This document shows, piece by piece, positions 54,401 to 62,686 of a DNA stretch of 64,000 nucleotides. The stretch comes from Draconibacterium halophilum (GTDB lineage: Bacteria > Bacteroidota > Bacteroidia > Bacteroidales > Prolixibacteraceae). The translations under genes were made by a program, and so were the position numbers. The notes beneath the pieces are model-generated. The model searched no databases, was not told the origin of the DNA, and worked only from the letters and a program-made list of their open reading frames with translations. Positions within the stretch are counted from its first letter, which is position 1. Each line of letters begins with the position of its first letter. The stretch is taken from NCBI RefSeq assembly GCF_010448835.1, contig NZ_CP048409.1, positions 1,372,001 to 1,436,000 on the forward strand, written 5' to 3'.

Positions 54401-57400
54401 CAGACTGGACCAGTGGTTCGGAGGGAATAAAATCAGAATCTCTTGTTTTTGATAGTAATACTTATGAATATTGTTTGGCTTTAGATGTTGACCACAATAA
54501 TGCTACTCAATTAAGAATTGATACAGAGCCATCGACTTATGTTCGTGCCGGAGATGCTTTAGCAACACAACCGGTTATCAGTATTCGCGATGCGTATGGT
54601 AATATTACCACTGCCGACGATACAACTATAGTTGTGGCAACTATTAATACCGGAACAAGCGAATTGGTAGGTACGGATACAATTACTGCATCGAATGGTA
54701 CGGTTACGTATACCAACCTGAGTTATGAGGTAATGGAAACAATTTCCATCGACTTTGATGCAAATCCGGAATTAACTACGGTTAATTCGAATAATATTAC
54801 AGTTGATCACAACGCGACTGATTATTACGTTTACACTTCTACACCTAATTATATTTATGCGGGAGGACAACGCGGTGCTTTTACCGTGAAACGTTTTGAT
54901 GCATTCGATAATGAGGTGAATAATCTGGTTCTAAGCAACGGCGATGATAGTTCAGATCCTGAAATCGTATATTTATATTCAAGTAGTAGCGATGCCAGCT
55001 CTACATTCTTTAATGTAGAAACTGGTGATTCTGCTCTCGATACAATTCGATTTACTGATGGCAGTATTTCTAAAAACTTCTGGTATTTCTCTCAGGATGA
55101 GGGAGTACACACAATTTCGGCTTCTGATAATACAACAATTGCTGATGGCGACACAGGAATAGATGATGCCGTATATAACCTGGAGGTGAAGCCAGCTGCT
55201 TTGAAAGAATTTATTGTTACCGGGGTAGGAACAGAGGTAGGTGAAGGTTGGACTGAACATTACTATGGAGATCGACAATCTGTTACCGTTGAAGCAATTG
55301 ATTTTTATGGAAACCGTAAAATTAATTATACAGGTACAATCACCTTTAGTTTAACCGATGCAGAAGCAAGTGAGTATGAAGATGCAGGTTACAACTATCC
55401 ACACGATTATACATTTACTGCTGCCGATAGCGGAATTCATACTTTCACGGATGCAATTCTTTTTGAACGCCCAACTTTCGAACATCCTCAATATCCTGAA
55501 ATTGAAGAATGGTGGGTTACTGTGATTGATCAGGATCAACCTACCAAGAATGGTTCTCAGCATAAGATAAAGGTTTTGGCAAGGCCAATTATTATTACAG
55601 CTCACAACCAAACCAAACAATATTATGGCGATTTCTATGACTTAGGTAATACCGAGTTTACGGTAACGAGTGGAATAACCAGCTACGTTGATCCAAATAT
55701 TTATGCTGGAGATGAACAAATCACAAGTGTTACACTAACAAGTTCCGGAACCGCAGAGACTGCAGTTGTTGACGATTATGATATCGTTCCGGACGATGCA
55801 ACTGGAATAAACGGAATCGATACCAGTTATTATGACATTACCTATGTAAATGGTACACTTACTGTTGAACCACGACCAATTACCATAACAGTTGATGCCG
55901 GACAAAATAAAGTGTATAGCAATGATAGTAATACTGACCCAACGTTTACATTCAGTACAGTTTACACCGGCGATGCTTCTAAAGATTCGTTAGTAAACGG
56001 CGATGAATTTACAGGAGTACTTACCCGTGAATCTGGCGAAGATGTTGGTTTCTATGATATCTTACAATCCGGACTTGTAATAAGCGATGGTACAGATAAA
56101 ACTGCCAACTACGCTATTACTTATGAGAAGGATAGTTTGGAAATTACAAGATATCCGTTAACACTTAGCAATTTTGTTGTTGATAATAAAGTTTACGATG
56201 CAACTGATACAGCTTATATCAGTTCGTTTGAAACTGACTTAATAAGTGGTGATGAGCTAACTTTTGATACAACAGCTAATTTTGTTAGTCGCCATGTAAA
56301 CTGGGATGGAAATAGTGGAGTTGATACAACAGTAATCTACGAAGTCACAATTTCGGGAGGTGCCGACGCCGGCAACTATCTATTTGCTACTGATGGCGAA
56401 AACGATGGAAGTGCCACAATCTGGATGGACTCTACTATGGCTACCATAAGTCAATATCCGATAAATGTGACTGCTGTTACCGATACGAAAACTTATGATG
56501 GAACTAATTCGTCAGACGAAACACCTGTGGTGGACGCCCTCTTGGGCGACGATCTTGTAACAAGTGAAGGATCGCAGGTATACGACAATGAGAACGTGGG
56601 CACAGGTAAAACACTTTCTGCTTCAGGTGCTGTAATTAATGACGGAAACAGTGGCGACAACTATGCTATTAGCTATGTTGATGATAATACAGGAGAGATT
56701 TCGAAACGTGCGTTGACGGTTTCAGTAGATACCGATCAGAGTAAAACTTACGGTGATATTGATCCTGGTTCATATACTTATTCTATAGCATCAGGTAGCT
56801 TGGCAAGCGGTGATTCCTTTACAGGAGAACTTTCCCGCGATGCCGGTGAAACTGTAGCTAGCTATACGGTTAATAAGAATACATTAACGATTGTTAATGG
56901 AAGTAGCGTAAACACCGAGTCGAACTACGAGGTAACTTTTGATAATGCCAATACTTTCGATATTGAACAATTAACCGTAACCGTTACAGCTACTGCTAAG
57001 TCAAAAGTTTACGGCGAAACAGATCCTGTTTTAACATTTACTTCAACTCCGGCAGTTAACTATGTGTTGGCTAATGACTCAATAGTTGAGTTTACCGGGG
57101 CACTCGCTCGTGTATCCGGCGAAGATGTTGGTTTTTATCATATAAATCAGGGAAGTCTGGATAATTCAAACTACAATATTACTTATGAGTTAGACAGTTT
57201 GGAAATTCAGCAACTTGATGTAACGGTAACAGCCAATGCCAATCAAGTGAAAACTTATGGAGATCTTGATCCGGCATTAACATACACTTCGAGTCCTGAG
57301 GTAGAAACAACACTTGCAAATAGTGAGAGCATTGTTTTCTCCGGAACACTCGACCGTGTTGCTGGTGAAAATGTTGGTTTCTATCACATCGGGCAGGGAA

Positions 57401-59991
57401 GTCTCGACAACTCGAACTACAACATCACTTATGAATTGGATAGTTTGGAGATCACTCAACTGGATGTAACGGTAACAGCCGATGCAGACCAAAGCAAAAT
57501 CTACGGTGAAGTGGACCCTGAATTTACATTCGTTTCAAGTCCTGCTGTAGGAGCACAACTTGCCAACGCTGAAGTAATTGGTTTCAGTGGATCACTGGAC
57601 CGTGCAGCTGGCGAAGATGTAGGTTTCTACCACATCGGACAGGGAAGTTTGGACAACTCGAACTACAACATCACCTACGAATTGGATAGTTTGGAAATCA
57701 CTCAGTTGGATGTAACGATAACTGCCGATGCAGACCAAAGCAAAACCTACGGGGAAGATGATCCTGAATATACATGGACTTCATATCCGGAAGTTGATTC
57801 CGTACTGGCCAATAATTCTGTAATTGGATTTACAGGAGACTTGGATCGTGTGGTAGGTGAAGATGTTGGAGGTTACGCCTATACTTTAGGAACTTTATCA
57901 AATACAAACTATAATATTACTTTAACTAGTGCAGAGTTTGAAATTACAGAACGTGCCATTACTCTTGTAGCCAACAACCAGACCAAGACCTATGGAAATG
58001 GTCCGGACGCAGGTGCTGGACATACTGATTACTGGACGCTAGGTACTATTGAGTTTACAGTTAGCACAACCGAAGGTGACGGAATGGCCATTGGTGAAAC
58101 TATTGATGGCGTTACATTTACAAGTGCCGGTGAGGCTCGTTTAGCTGATATTGGAACTTACACCATCTCGATTGATGCAGATAGTGAAAGTGGAAGTGGA
58201 GGATTTAAACTTTCAAACTATGATGTAGGCTATGATGATGCTACTCTTACTGTAGAAAAACGGATTCTTCACCTTAGCAACTTTGCAGCTGATAACAAGT
58301 TGTATGACGGAACTACCGTTGCAACAGGATTAGGGTTTGATGATGACCGTGTGCCGGGAGATAACCTGTCATTCCAGCGCGATGCTGATTTTGAAGATGC
58401 ATCAGTAGGTACAGAAAAAGTGGTTATTTACAATAGCGTAAATATTACAGGTGGAGCAGATATGAATAACTATGTACTTGAGGCTAGTAGAGACCACTGG
58501 AAAACCGGACCAAACCGTGTTATTTCTGCGGCACCAATAACTGTAACCATTGTAGCTGAAGATAAAGAATACGATGGAAATATAGATGCAACAGTTACTT
58601 TATCAGGGAACTTCCGTGGCGGCGACGATGTCCAGTTAACATATGTAAGTGCACTGTTTGAAGATGCTGAAATAGGTGACAATAAAAATGTAACAGTTAC
58701 GGGAATTGCTCTTGCGGGCTCAGATGCCGAACAATATACATTGGTTTCAACAAGCGGCTCTGCTACAGCAAGTATCGTATCTCTGCAACGGGAGCAAAAT
58801 CTTGATCTTACTGCAGGATGGAACATAATTTCGGTGGGTATCAAACCGAACGGATCAACTAAATTGATTGATGTCCTTCAGCCACTTATTGATGCAGGAA
58901 CTCTTCTGAAGGTGATGGACGAGCAGGGAAGAACCATTGAAAACCTTGGTGGAGACACCTGGTTCGAAAGCATCGGTGATCTGTTGTTTACTGAAGGTTA
59001 CCAACTGAAGGTAAGTGAAAATACATCACTGAATGTTCAGGGACTTCCAGTTGATTTACCAATGGACATTGAATTGGTTCAGGGGTGGAATATGGTTTCC
59101 TTCCCTTCCTTAAATGAACAGAACGCAAAAGATGTTCTTCAGGCATTGATTGACGATGGATATCTGTTGAAAGCCATGGACGAGAGAGGTAGTGCTATTG
59201 AAGAATTAGCGGGTAGCTGGTATAACTTCATTGGTAATTTTGTACCTGGAAAAGGATATAAGGTTAAGGTTTCGCAAGCTTGTACACTTACTATTAATGA
59301 GGTGGGAACAAAATCATTAACAACAGTGCCTGACCTGCTTGCTTCTACAAGCTTTAAGCCTGTATTCTCGGGTAATGGTTTCAATCATATGAATGTTGTA
59401 CTGACCGAACTGTATGAGACTGGATTTAGAACTGGCGATCAGATTGGAATATTTGATGGCGACGTTTGTGTGGGAGCAGTAACACTTGATGATTACAGTT
59501 ATTTGAATAACATGATTAGTATCCCGGTTTCATCAAACGATGGAATGGAGCGCGAAGCAAATGGTTTCGTTGGCGGTAATAAATATTCAGTAAGTGTACT
59601 GCGCGGTAACCAGAAGCAGGTAGTAGAATTCGACGTAATCGGTGGCCCTGAGCAGTTTGTAATAGGAGCAACATCTGTTATTGCACTGTCTGGAGAATTG
59701 GAGATTAACGAGGTGGACGAGCGGAATTCAAATGTTTACGGAGTGAAATTATATCCGAATCCGTTTACCACAATGATGGTGATTGAAGTTGTACAGCCTG
59801 AGGGTGATGATCTGGATATTGATATTTATGATATTCAGGGACGAAAAGTAAGAACGATCGATTATGGTATGTCAACCGGACATGATAAGGTTCGCTGGGA
59901 TGGTAAAAATCAGACTGGAGTATCCGTTAAACCAGGCTTGTATTATATCCGTGTAAATGGAAAATACAGTGGTAATGTTTTAAAACAATAA
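48493..59991 (+). CDS. giant T9SS-secreted Ig/MBG adhesin (3832 residues)
   Basis: An extracellular protein. The signal peptide is near residues 20-40 (RLMLLLLFSIGTLSSVLAG). Order of modules: a pre-peptidase C-terminal-like domain (about 45-180), two fibronectin-III-like repeats (about 185-375, each with the Y(Y/A)xRAYATNSVGT form), a divergent InlB B-repeat (about 378-445), about 18 invasin/Big-type Ig repeats (about 447-2360; VxAYDxYxNVAxxYxG is the recurring strand), MBG repeats (about 2363-3430), two tandem GWN modules (about 3436-3600), a GDQIGIFDGDVCVGAV domain shared with the next gene, and a T9SS type A sorting domain (from about 3748: VKLYPNPFTTMMVI). It is probably a cell-surface or matrix filament hundreds of nanometres long. 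Length and repeats make assembly errors possible, but the frame is intact. Confidence 0.9.
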   Translation: MNIMKRLYKMRHFLKDEVSFKRLMLLLLFSIGTLSSVLAGTINFSATLSSNQLFYRPRPGSSVCGGYYGTFTSISANSTTQYAYATQSFTVSTAGNYSITVTSTTASDPMLLIYNSFSPSSPNSDFKVGDDDSGSGLNSSISGCNNYFAAGTYTIVVTSYSSYTRSGTVYFSISGDGVSAASVKLLPTVSTNSASSISSTGATLGGNVTNDGGATVAARGVAYGTSSNPTTGAGVTGTTGSFSTSVTGLTPGTTYYARAYATNSVGTAYGPQISFTTQSYTPPSVTTNTTTSIGETTASFNGNVTNTGGQNVTRGFQYSTSSSFSGATTRTLSGTQGTGSFLYSQTGLAGSTRYYVRAWASNDGGTTYGSSTSFYTDHTVTYTAGSNGSLSGTTTQIVDHGGTTSSVSAIPDAGYHFVQWSDYSTSNPRSDANVTSSFTRTASFAVNSFRFAVQPTNRVAGVGNTFTVEAIDNLGNRVINSDRAISVAVKKADGTTVQTLSGTLSSGVVTIAEPTITLTGNYYLTVSDAGGGTNGTFSALNSATFTITPAAINYFTVAGITDPHEAGETTSPTVTAYDEYDNVKYDYTGTITFSSDNVSPNVNKPTVLPSDYTFTSIDGGIHTFTNGVSLKEYGSTYYVKVNDITTTTAEGQQDDISVYTAELNYYQLKALSNTATYPSDNNVIVGSDFSVLAELYDEFGNKKVDFTGDLDVTFSTNASPSPLGNTIVKPATGAKTFTAGEAIISGFTLYNAQETPTITINETLTGSEGSTSVITVWPEELDNFLIQESPTQNNDIGGVRQTATLPFSVTVTARDQYNNIKRDYEGSIKFKASNDFIVDYPTGLQEYDVTDGGIVTYTNSITIPTIGAYWLRVGDSSDPTKTGELQNIIVGPYTQDASSSELIFANYPTVTTYPSTPVVVAGDYIPVTITPRDAGNNLLCDCQNVSILLNGVDEHHDGTVENGVPALVTIPVVDNHDGTYSASVRVTDMSQTNEITAIVNGTTLSTTLSVEVAEPDVPSLEVSTITPAVNSITTDENTVVTLQLKDQFGNNRTTNDGNITFSTTEGGFETNNGDATDYEATYAVNGAYTATLYASYDATTHGVGTATISAEADFTDDVNHTDGDFTAQPTVDITEGLPDLTTSTILASDDQISTDETSDITVQLEDHLGNLIQNDRGTVILYTTLGTLGSSSGSQSLETTYTSGGAYTATLYGTQNLPVNGVGTADLTAEFTGDASALSVSGTLNDGASTPSNTIEQVVIFEGLPDVTTIDISVADAEITADDSTTVTVQLKDQFGNLIVNDRGTVTLSTSLIGVIDNGTSQGATTIEATYDAVGDSGTYIATFKLADAGTGLATITGAITYNNGAGDVTENIDDNATVNVLPGLATQLAIETQPAHSTTEAIAGVAFSTQPQVSVQDQWGNIVVADDTTTIHAATGSTGSDELFGTLSATVVDGIATFSGLNYEVDEDMNIEFTSGSLTAVTSNTLTVVHNVPDYMVITGTGSQIAGTSQEITITVYDEYDNVATRFDGAKSLTFSGATGSPSPEYVPTAEGTEFGSATSLTFADGVATTAMVLYKEEEAYIQANHSADFVDGSYTGTNSISIDATNGEGFDDGLDVNVSQAGAAYLAVTGSATQTAGVAQDITITAYDAFNNVATNYTGEKSLTFSGAASSDGTPSVNPTVAATDFGTATSATFTDGTVTLSMILYKDEAINVDVNDGSIDSEFTHNSTGYDYGLDVDVDNATAAYLALDNGDGTGWTEGAITAGADVSVGITAYDQYNNVALDYDGTKSLTFADSGDPISQPFYFVTPEMDNTQFGTATDITFSNGEATATLNLFTVRNDNITVSDGTINSEITIVETDYDYSLDATVNHAAEDRLSVRLETASSPLTAGDANTIVVTAYDAYNNIATGYTGTTIRFSGALNSVDSDVPEVDAVDFGSDTPLDFTNGIATASMTLYAAEAGITIAAADWTSGSEGIKSESLVFDSNTYEYCLALDVDHNNATQLRIDTEPSTYVRAGDALATQPVISIRDAYGNITTADDTTIVVATINTGTSELVGTDTITASNGTVTYTNLSYEVMETISIDFDANPELTTVNSNNITVDHNATDYYVYTSTPNYIYAGGQRGAFTVKRFDAFDNEVNNLVLSNGDDSSDPEIVYLYSSSSDASSTFFNVETGDSALDTIRFTDGSISKNFWYFSQDEGVHTISASDNTTIADGDTGIDDAVYNLEVKPAALKEFIVTGVGTEVGEGWTEHYYGDRQSVTVEAIDFYGNRKINYTGTITFSLTDAEASEYEDAGYNYPHDYTFTAADSGIHTFTDAILFERPTFEHPQYPEIEEWWVTVIDQDQPTKNGSQHKIKVLARPIIITAHNQTKQYYGDFYDLGNTEFTVTSGITSYVDPNIYAGDEQITSVTLTSSGTAETAVVDDYDIVPDDATGINGIDTSYYDITYVNGTLTVEPRPITITVDAGQNKVYSNDSNTDPTFTFSTVYTGDASKDSLVNGDEFTGVLTRESGEDVGFYDILQSGLVISDGTDKTANYAITYEKDSLEITRYPLTLSNFVVDNKVYDATDTAYISSFETDLISGDELTFDTTANFVSRHVNWDGNSGVDTTVIYEVTISGGADAGNYLFATDGENDGSATIWMDSTMATISQYPINVTAVTDTKTYDGTNSSDETPVVDALLGDDLVTSEGSQVYDNENVGTGKTLSASGAVINDGNSGDNYAISYVDDNTGEISKRALTVSVDTDQSKTYGDIDPGSYTYSIASGSLASGDSFTGELSRDAGETVASYTVNKNTLTIVNGSSVNTESNYEVTFDNANTFDIEQLTVTVTATAKSKVYGETDPVLTFTSTPAVNYVLANDSIVEFTGALARVSGEDVGFYHINQGSLDNSNYNITYELDSLEIQQLDVTVTANANQVKTYGDLDPALTYTSSPEVETTLANSESIVFSGTLDRVAGENVGFYHIGQGSLDNSNYNITYELDSLEITQLDVTVTADADQSKIYGEVDPEFTFVSSPAVGAQLANAEVIGFSGSLDRAAGEDVGFYHIGQGSLDNSNYNITYELDSLEITQLDVTITADADQSKTYGEDDPEYTWTSYPEVDSVLANNSVIGFTGDLDRVVGEDVGGYAYTLGTLSNTNYNITLTSAEFEITERAITLVANNQTKTYGNGPDAGAGHTDYWTLGTIEFTVSTTEGDGMAIGETIDGVTFTSAGEARLADIGTYTISIDADSESGSGGFKLSNYDVGYDDATLTVEKRILHLSNFAADNKLYDGTTVATGLGFDDDRVPGDNLSFQRDADFEDASVGTEKVVIYNSVNITGGADMNNYVLEASRDHWKTGPNRVISAAPITVTIVAEDKEYDGNIDATVTLSGNFRGGDDVQLTYVSALFEDAEIGDNKNVTVTGIALAGSDAEQYTLVSTSGSATASIVSLQREQNLDLTAGWNIISVGIKPNGSTKLIDVLQPLIDAGTLLKVMDEQGRTIENLGGDTWFESIGDLLFTEGYQLKVSENTSLNVQGLPVDLPMDIELVQGWNMVSFPSLNEQNAKDVLQALIDDGYLLKAMDERGSAIEELAGSWYNFIGNFVPGKGYKVKVSQACTLTINEVGTKSLTTVPDLLASTSFKPVFSGNGFNHMNVVLTELYETGFRTGDQIGIFDGDVCVGAVTLDDYSYLNNMISIPVSSNDGMEREANGFVGGNKYSVSVLRGNQKQVVEFDVIGGPEQFVIGATSVIALSGELEINEVDERNSNVYGVKLYPNPFTTMMVIEVVQPEGDDLDIDIYDIQGRKVRTIDYGMSTGHDKVRWDGKNQTGVSVKPGLYYIRVNGKYSGNVLKQ
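56971..57951 (+). repeat. four tandem MBG repeats of 81-82 codons inside the giant adhesin
   Basis: Units start at 56971, 57214, 57460 and 57706 (residues 2827, 2908, 2990 and 3072). In the first three, the second half (GFYHI-QGSLDNSNYNITYEL) is almost identical even at the DNA level, while the first half differs. The fourth unit has diverged (GGYAYTLGTLSNTNYNITLT). Confidence 0.9.
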
Positions 59992-60007
59992 CAAGATATA
60001 AATAGTA

Positions 60008-60048
60008 GAAACCGAAGCAGAAACATTTACGAAGTAAGCTTCGGTTTC
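60008..60048 (+). terminator. hairpin between the giant adhesin and the next gene
   Basis: Perfect 11-bp inverted repeat GAAACCGAAGC / GCTTCGGTTTC with a 19-nt loop. No T tract follows, so it may be an RNA-stability or partial terminator element rather than a full terminator. Confidence 0.5.
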
Positions 60049-60067
60049 ATCACACAAAAAAAGAAAA

Positions 60068-62611
60068 ATGATGAAGAAGTTTTTAATAGTTACAGCACTT
60101 GTTTGGGCATGCTTACCTTTGTTTGCTCAACATTTTACAGTAGATTATACTTCTCAGCCTCAAACCTACATGAATGTTTATGTTTTTGAAGCACAAATCG
60201 GAGGAGTTGACTTGGGTAGTGGCGATGAAATTGCTGTTTTCGACGGCAATATTTGTTGCGGTGTTTTTCAGCTAAACGGAACTTTCTCGGGGCCTGAGCA
60301 AATTGCTGCTGCAAAAGCCGACGGAGCTGGCACCGGGTATACCGTAGGGCACGATATCGGTATAAAAATTTGGGATTCCAGCACAGGAACGGAGTACAAT
60401 GCTACAATTGAATTTACAAGTAACTCGCCTTATAATGTTTTCACCGATAACGAATCGGCATATACAAATATTAGTGTGAAGCTGCAACGTACTATTAATC
60501 TTACGGCAGAAGACAAACAATATGATGCCACTTCTGATGCCGTTGTTGGCTACACTGTTAGCGGCGGTAGCGTAGATGGAGATATTACAATTACTGCAGG
60601 CAATGGACAGTTTGCTAACAAGAATGTTGGAACCGGCAAAACAGTTACAGGAGATATTACCATCAGTGGCTCTGATGCTGGAAGCTACGAATTTACAAAG
60701 GTTGAAACAATAACAGCATCAATCAGTAAAAAGAATCTAACGGTTTCCAATGCAAGTGCATCGAATAAGGTATACGATGGAACAACAAGTGCTTCTATAA
60801 CAGGTGCAAGTCTTGTTGGTGCCATAAGTGGCGACAATGTTTCAATTGGAAATGCAGTTGGTAATTTTAGCCAGAAAAATGTAGGTACAAACATCTCCGT
60901 TACCGCAGCAATTACTTTATCCGGAACAAGCAGAGGTAATTACAGTTTAACACAGCCAACTGGGTTAAGTGCCAATATCACCAAAAAGACCGTTACTGTT
61001 AATGCAAACGACCGCAGTAAAGATTGTAACCAAAATGATCCGTCACTTACTTACTCAGTTTCTCCCGGTTTAGTTTCAGGTGATTCTTTCTCCGGACATC
61101 TTACTCGTGAGTCTGGCGAAGATTTGGGTGAATACGATATCTTACAGGGAACACTTAGTTTAAATTCAAACTATACCTTGGTGTTTCATGGAGCAACATT
61201 TACGATTCGCGACGAGGCTCCCTATTGGACAACGAATTCTTCTGCTTTAAATCGTACAATAGCTTACAGCGATCTGGTAGCTATTGATGAAGCACAGAGT
61301 CTTGCTCCGGTTGCTGATGACAACTGTGATTCTGATGTTTCTGATATCGAAAAAACCTCAGGTGTGTTTGTTGCTGATGCCGGTTGTAGTGAGGTAGGAA
61401 CTTACACAAATACGTGGATAGTAACGGACAATTCGGGAAATGTTAGCACAAAATATACACAGGTAATAACCCTGATTGATGATATTGCGCCGGTTATTCA
61501 GGCCGTAGAAGATTTTGATGTTGTAATTCCTGCGGGCAGCTGTGAAACAACAGTTAACTATCCTGAAATTTTGGTAGATGAAGCTTGTATTGCTTCACTT
61601 GAATTGTTATCAGGGCGAGGCGCGGAAGCCAGTTATGCAACAGGCGATTGGGAAGAAACATGGGTGGCAATTGATGAAGCCGGGAACTCAGATACGATGA
61701 CATTCACTATATCAGTAGTATCGGAAAATGAAAACCCGGTGATTGATGCCGTGGAGAATATGCATATAACCACTACAACTCATGACGTTAATACAGTATT
61801 AACCGGAATTTATGGAAACGCATGCGCCGCAGGCGAATTATCACTTAGTGCAGTTGCAGATAATGATAATTTGGTATCGTATGTAAATGTTATTTATTGT
61901 GGAAACATTTCAAAAGCAATTCTTGAAATCGGGCTTGTAGCCGGAGTTGAAGGTTCTTCGCAAATAGCAATTGCTGTGGAAGACGATCAACAGCGCAAAA
62001 CAGAAGAGACATTTACTTTATTTGTTGGTGCTACTAATAATGCGCCCTTTTTGGTAACAGGTATCGAAGATGTTGAAGTGAATGCAGATAAAACGGAAAG
62101 TATTTATTTAAGTTCAGTTCTGGGTGAGTATTTTGACGATAGCGATAGCGAAGAGTTGAGTTTTTCTGCTTATGAAGAAGGAACAGACGAGTTGCCGGTG
62201 TGGGCTGGTTTTTCAAACGATTCGCTGACATTTCAGCCAGCTATTGCTGATACTGGGTGTGTTAATATTGTTATAAAAGCAGTTGATTCGGAAGGACTTT
62301 ATGCTACCGATACTATTTCTGTTTGTGTTTTAGACTATGTGTTAGGTGCAAACGAAAACGAAGAGAAATCAGCTAATATTACTATCTATCCCAATCCGGC
62401 AAACACTCAGTTAACTGTTGATTTGGGAGGTTTTAACGAGAAGTCGGATTTATTTTTATTTGATATTGGTGGAAAGATGCTCATGCAAGAAACATTTCGT
62501 TACACTGATAAAATTAAATTAGATATATCGAATTTTGAAGCTGGAATATACTTGGTTAAAACAGTGATAGATGGTGTGAGTGATACACAAAAGCTTGTTG
62601 TAAAGCAATAA
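60068..62611 (+). CDS. T9SS-secreted MBG/HYR repeat protein
   Basis: 847 residues. Signal peptide: KKFLIVTALVWACLPLFAQ. Residues about 22-140 share the GSGDEIAVFDGNICCGVFQL domain with the C-terminal part of the giant adhesin. Residues about 140-380 are three MBG modules (the third ends in DILQGTLSLNSNYTLVFHG). Residues about 390-560 are hyalin-repeat-like with Cys pairs (DNCDSDVSDIEKTSG, DIAPVIQAVEDFDVVIPAGS). Residues about 560-760 are cadherin/dystroglycan-like. The last 75 residues are a T9SS type A sorting domain (NITIYPNPANTQLTVDLGGF, ending QKLVVKQ). ATG 60071 is an equally possible start. It is probably co-exported and co-assembled with the giant adhesin. Confidence 0.88.
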   Translation: MMKKFLIVTALVWACLPLFAQHFTVDYTSQPQTYMNVYVFEAQIGGVDLGSGDEIAVFDGNICCGVFQLNGTFSGPEQIAAAKADGAGTGYTVGHDIGIKIWDSSTGTEYNATIEFTSNSPYNVFTDNESAYTNISVKLQRTINLTAEDKQYDATSDAVVGYTVSGGSVDGDITITAGNGQFANKNVGTGKTVTGDITISGSDAGSYEFTKVETITASISKKNLTVSNASASNKVYDGTTSASITGASLVGAISGDNVSIGNAVGNFSQKNVGTNISVTAAITLSGTSRGNYSLTQPTGLSANITKKTVTVNANDRSKDCNQNDPSLTYSVSPGLVSGDSFSGHLTRESGEDLGEYDILQGTLSLNSNYTLVFHGATFTIRDEAPYWTTNSSALNRTIAYSDLVAIDEAQSLAPVADDNCDSDVSDIEKTSGVFVADAGCSEVGTYTNTWIVTDNSGNVSTKYTQVITLIDDIAPVIQAVEDFDVVIPAGSCETTVNYPEILVDEACIASLELLSGRGAEASYATGDWEETWVAIDEAGNSDTMTFTISVVSENENPVIDAVENMHITTTTHDVNTVLTGIYGNACAAGELSLSAVADNDNLVSYVNVIYCGNISKAILEIGLVAGVEGSSQIAIAVEDDQQRKTEETFTLFVGATNNAPFLVTGIEDVEVNADKTESIYLSSVLGEYFDDSDSEELSFSAYEEGTDELPVWAGFSNDSLTFQPAIADTGCVNIVIKAVDSEGLYATDTISVCVLDYVLGANENEEKSANITIYPNPANTQLTVDLGGFNEKSDLFLFDIGGKMLMQETFRYTDKIKLDISNFEAGIYLVKTVIDGVSDTQKLVVKQ

Positions 62612-62633
62612 GCGTATTTAGTTATTATAAAAT

Positions 62634-62672
62634 AAAAGAGCCGTTCTGAAAATTACAGAACGGCTCTTTTTT
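62634..62672. terminator. bidirectional terminator between convergent genes
   Basis: Perfect 15-bp stem AAAAGAGCCGTTCTG / CAGAACGGCTCTTTT with a 7-nt loop and T runs on both strands. It serves both the adhesin island and the tldE gene. Confidence 0.93.
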
Positions 62673-62686
62673 TTATAGTGTTGCTT

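Noticed and set aside
56971..57951. Regular repeats resembling a CRISPR array
   Set aside because: Period about 245 bp, in frame, without short identical repeats and unique spacers. It encodes MBG protein repeats.
39672..62611. Island acquired as a genomic island with attachment sites
   Set aside because: No integrase, tRNA-proximal repeat or direct-repeat boundary was seen. The flanking gap is AT-rich but otherwise featureless, so transfer is not supported by the window alone.
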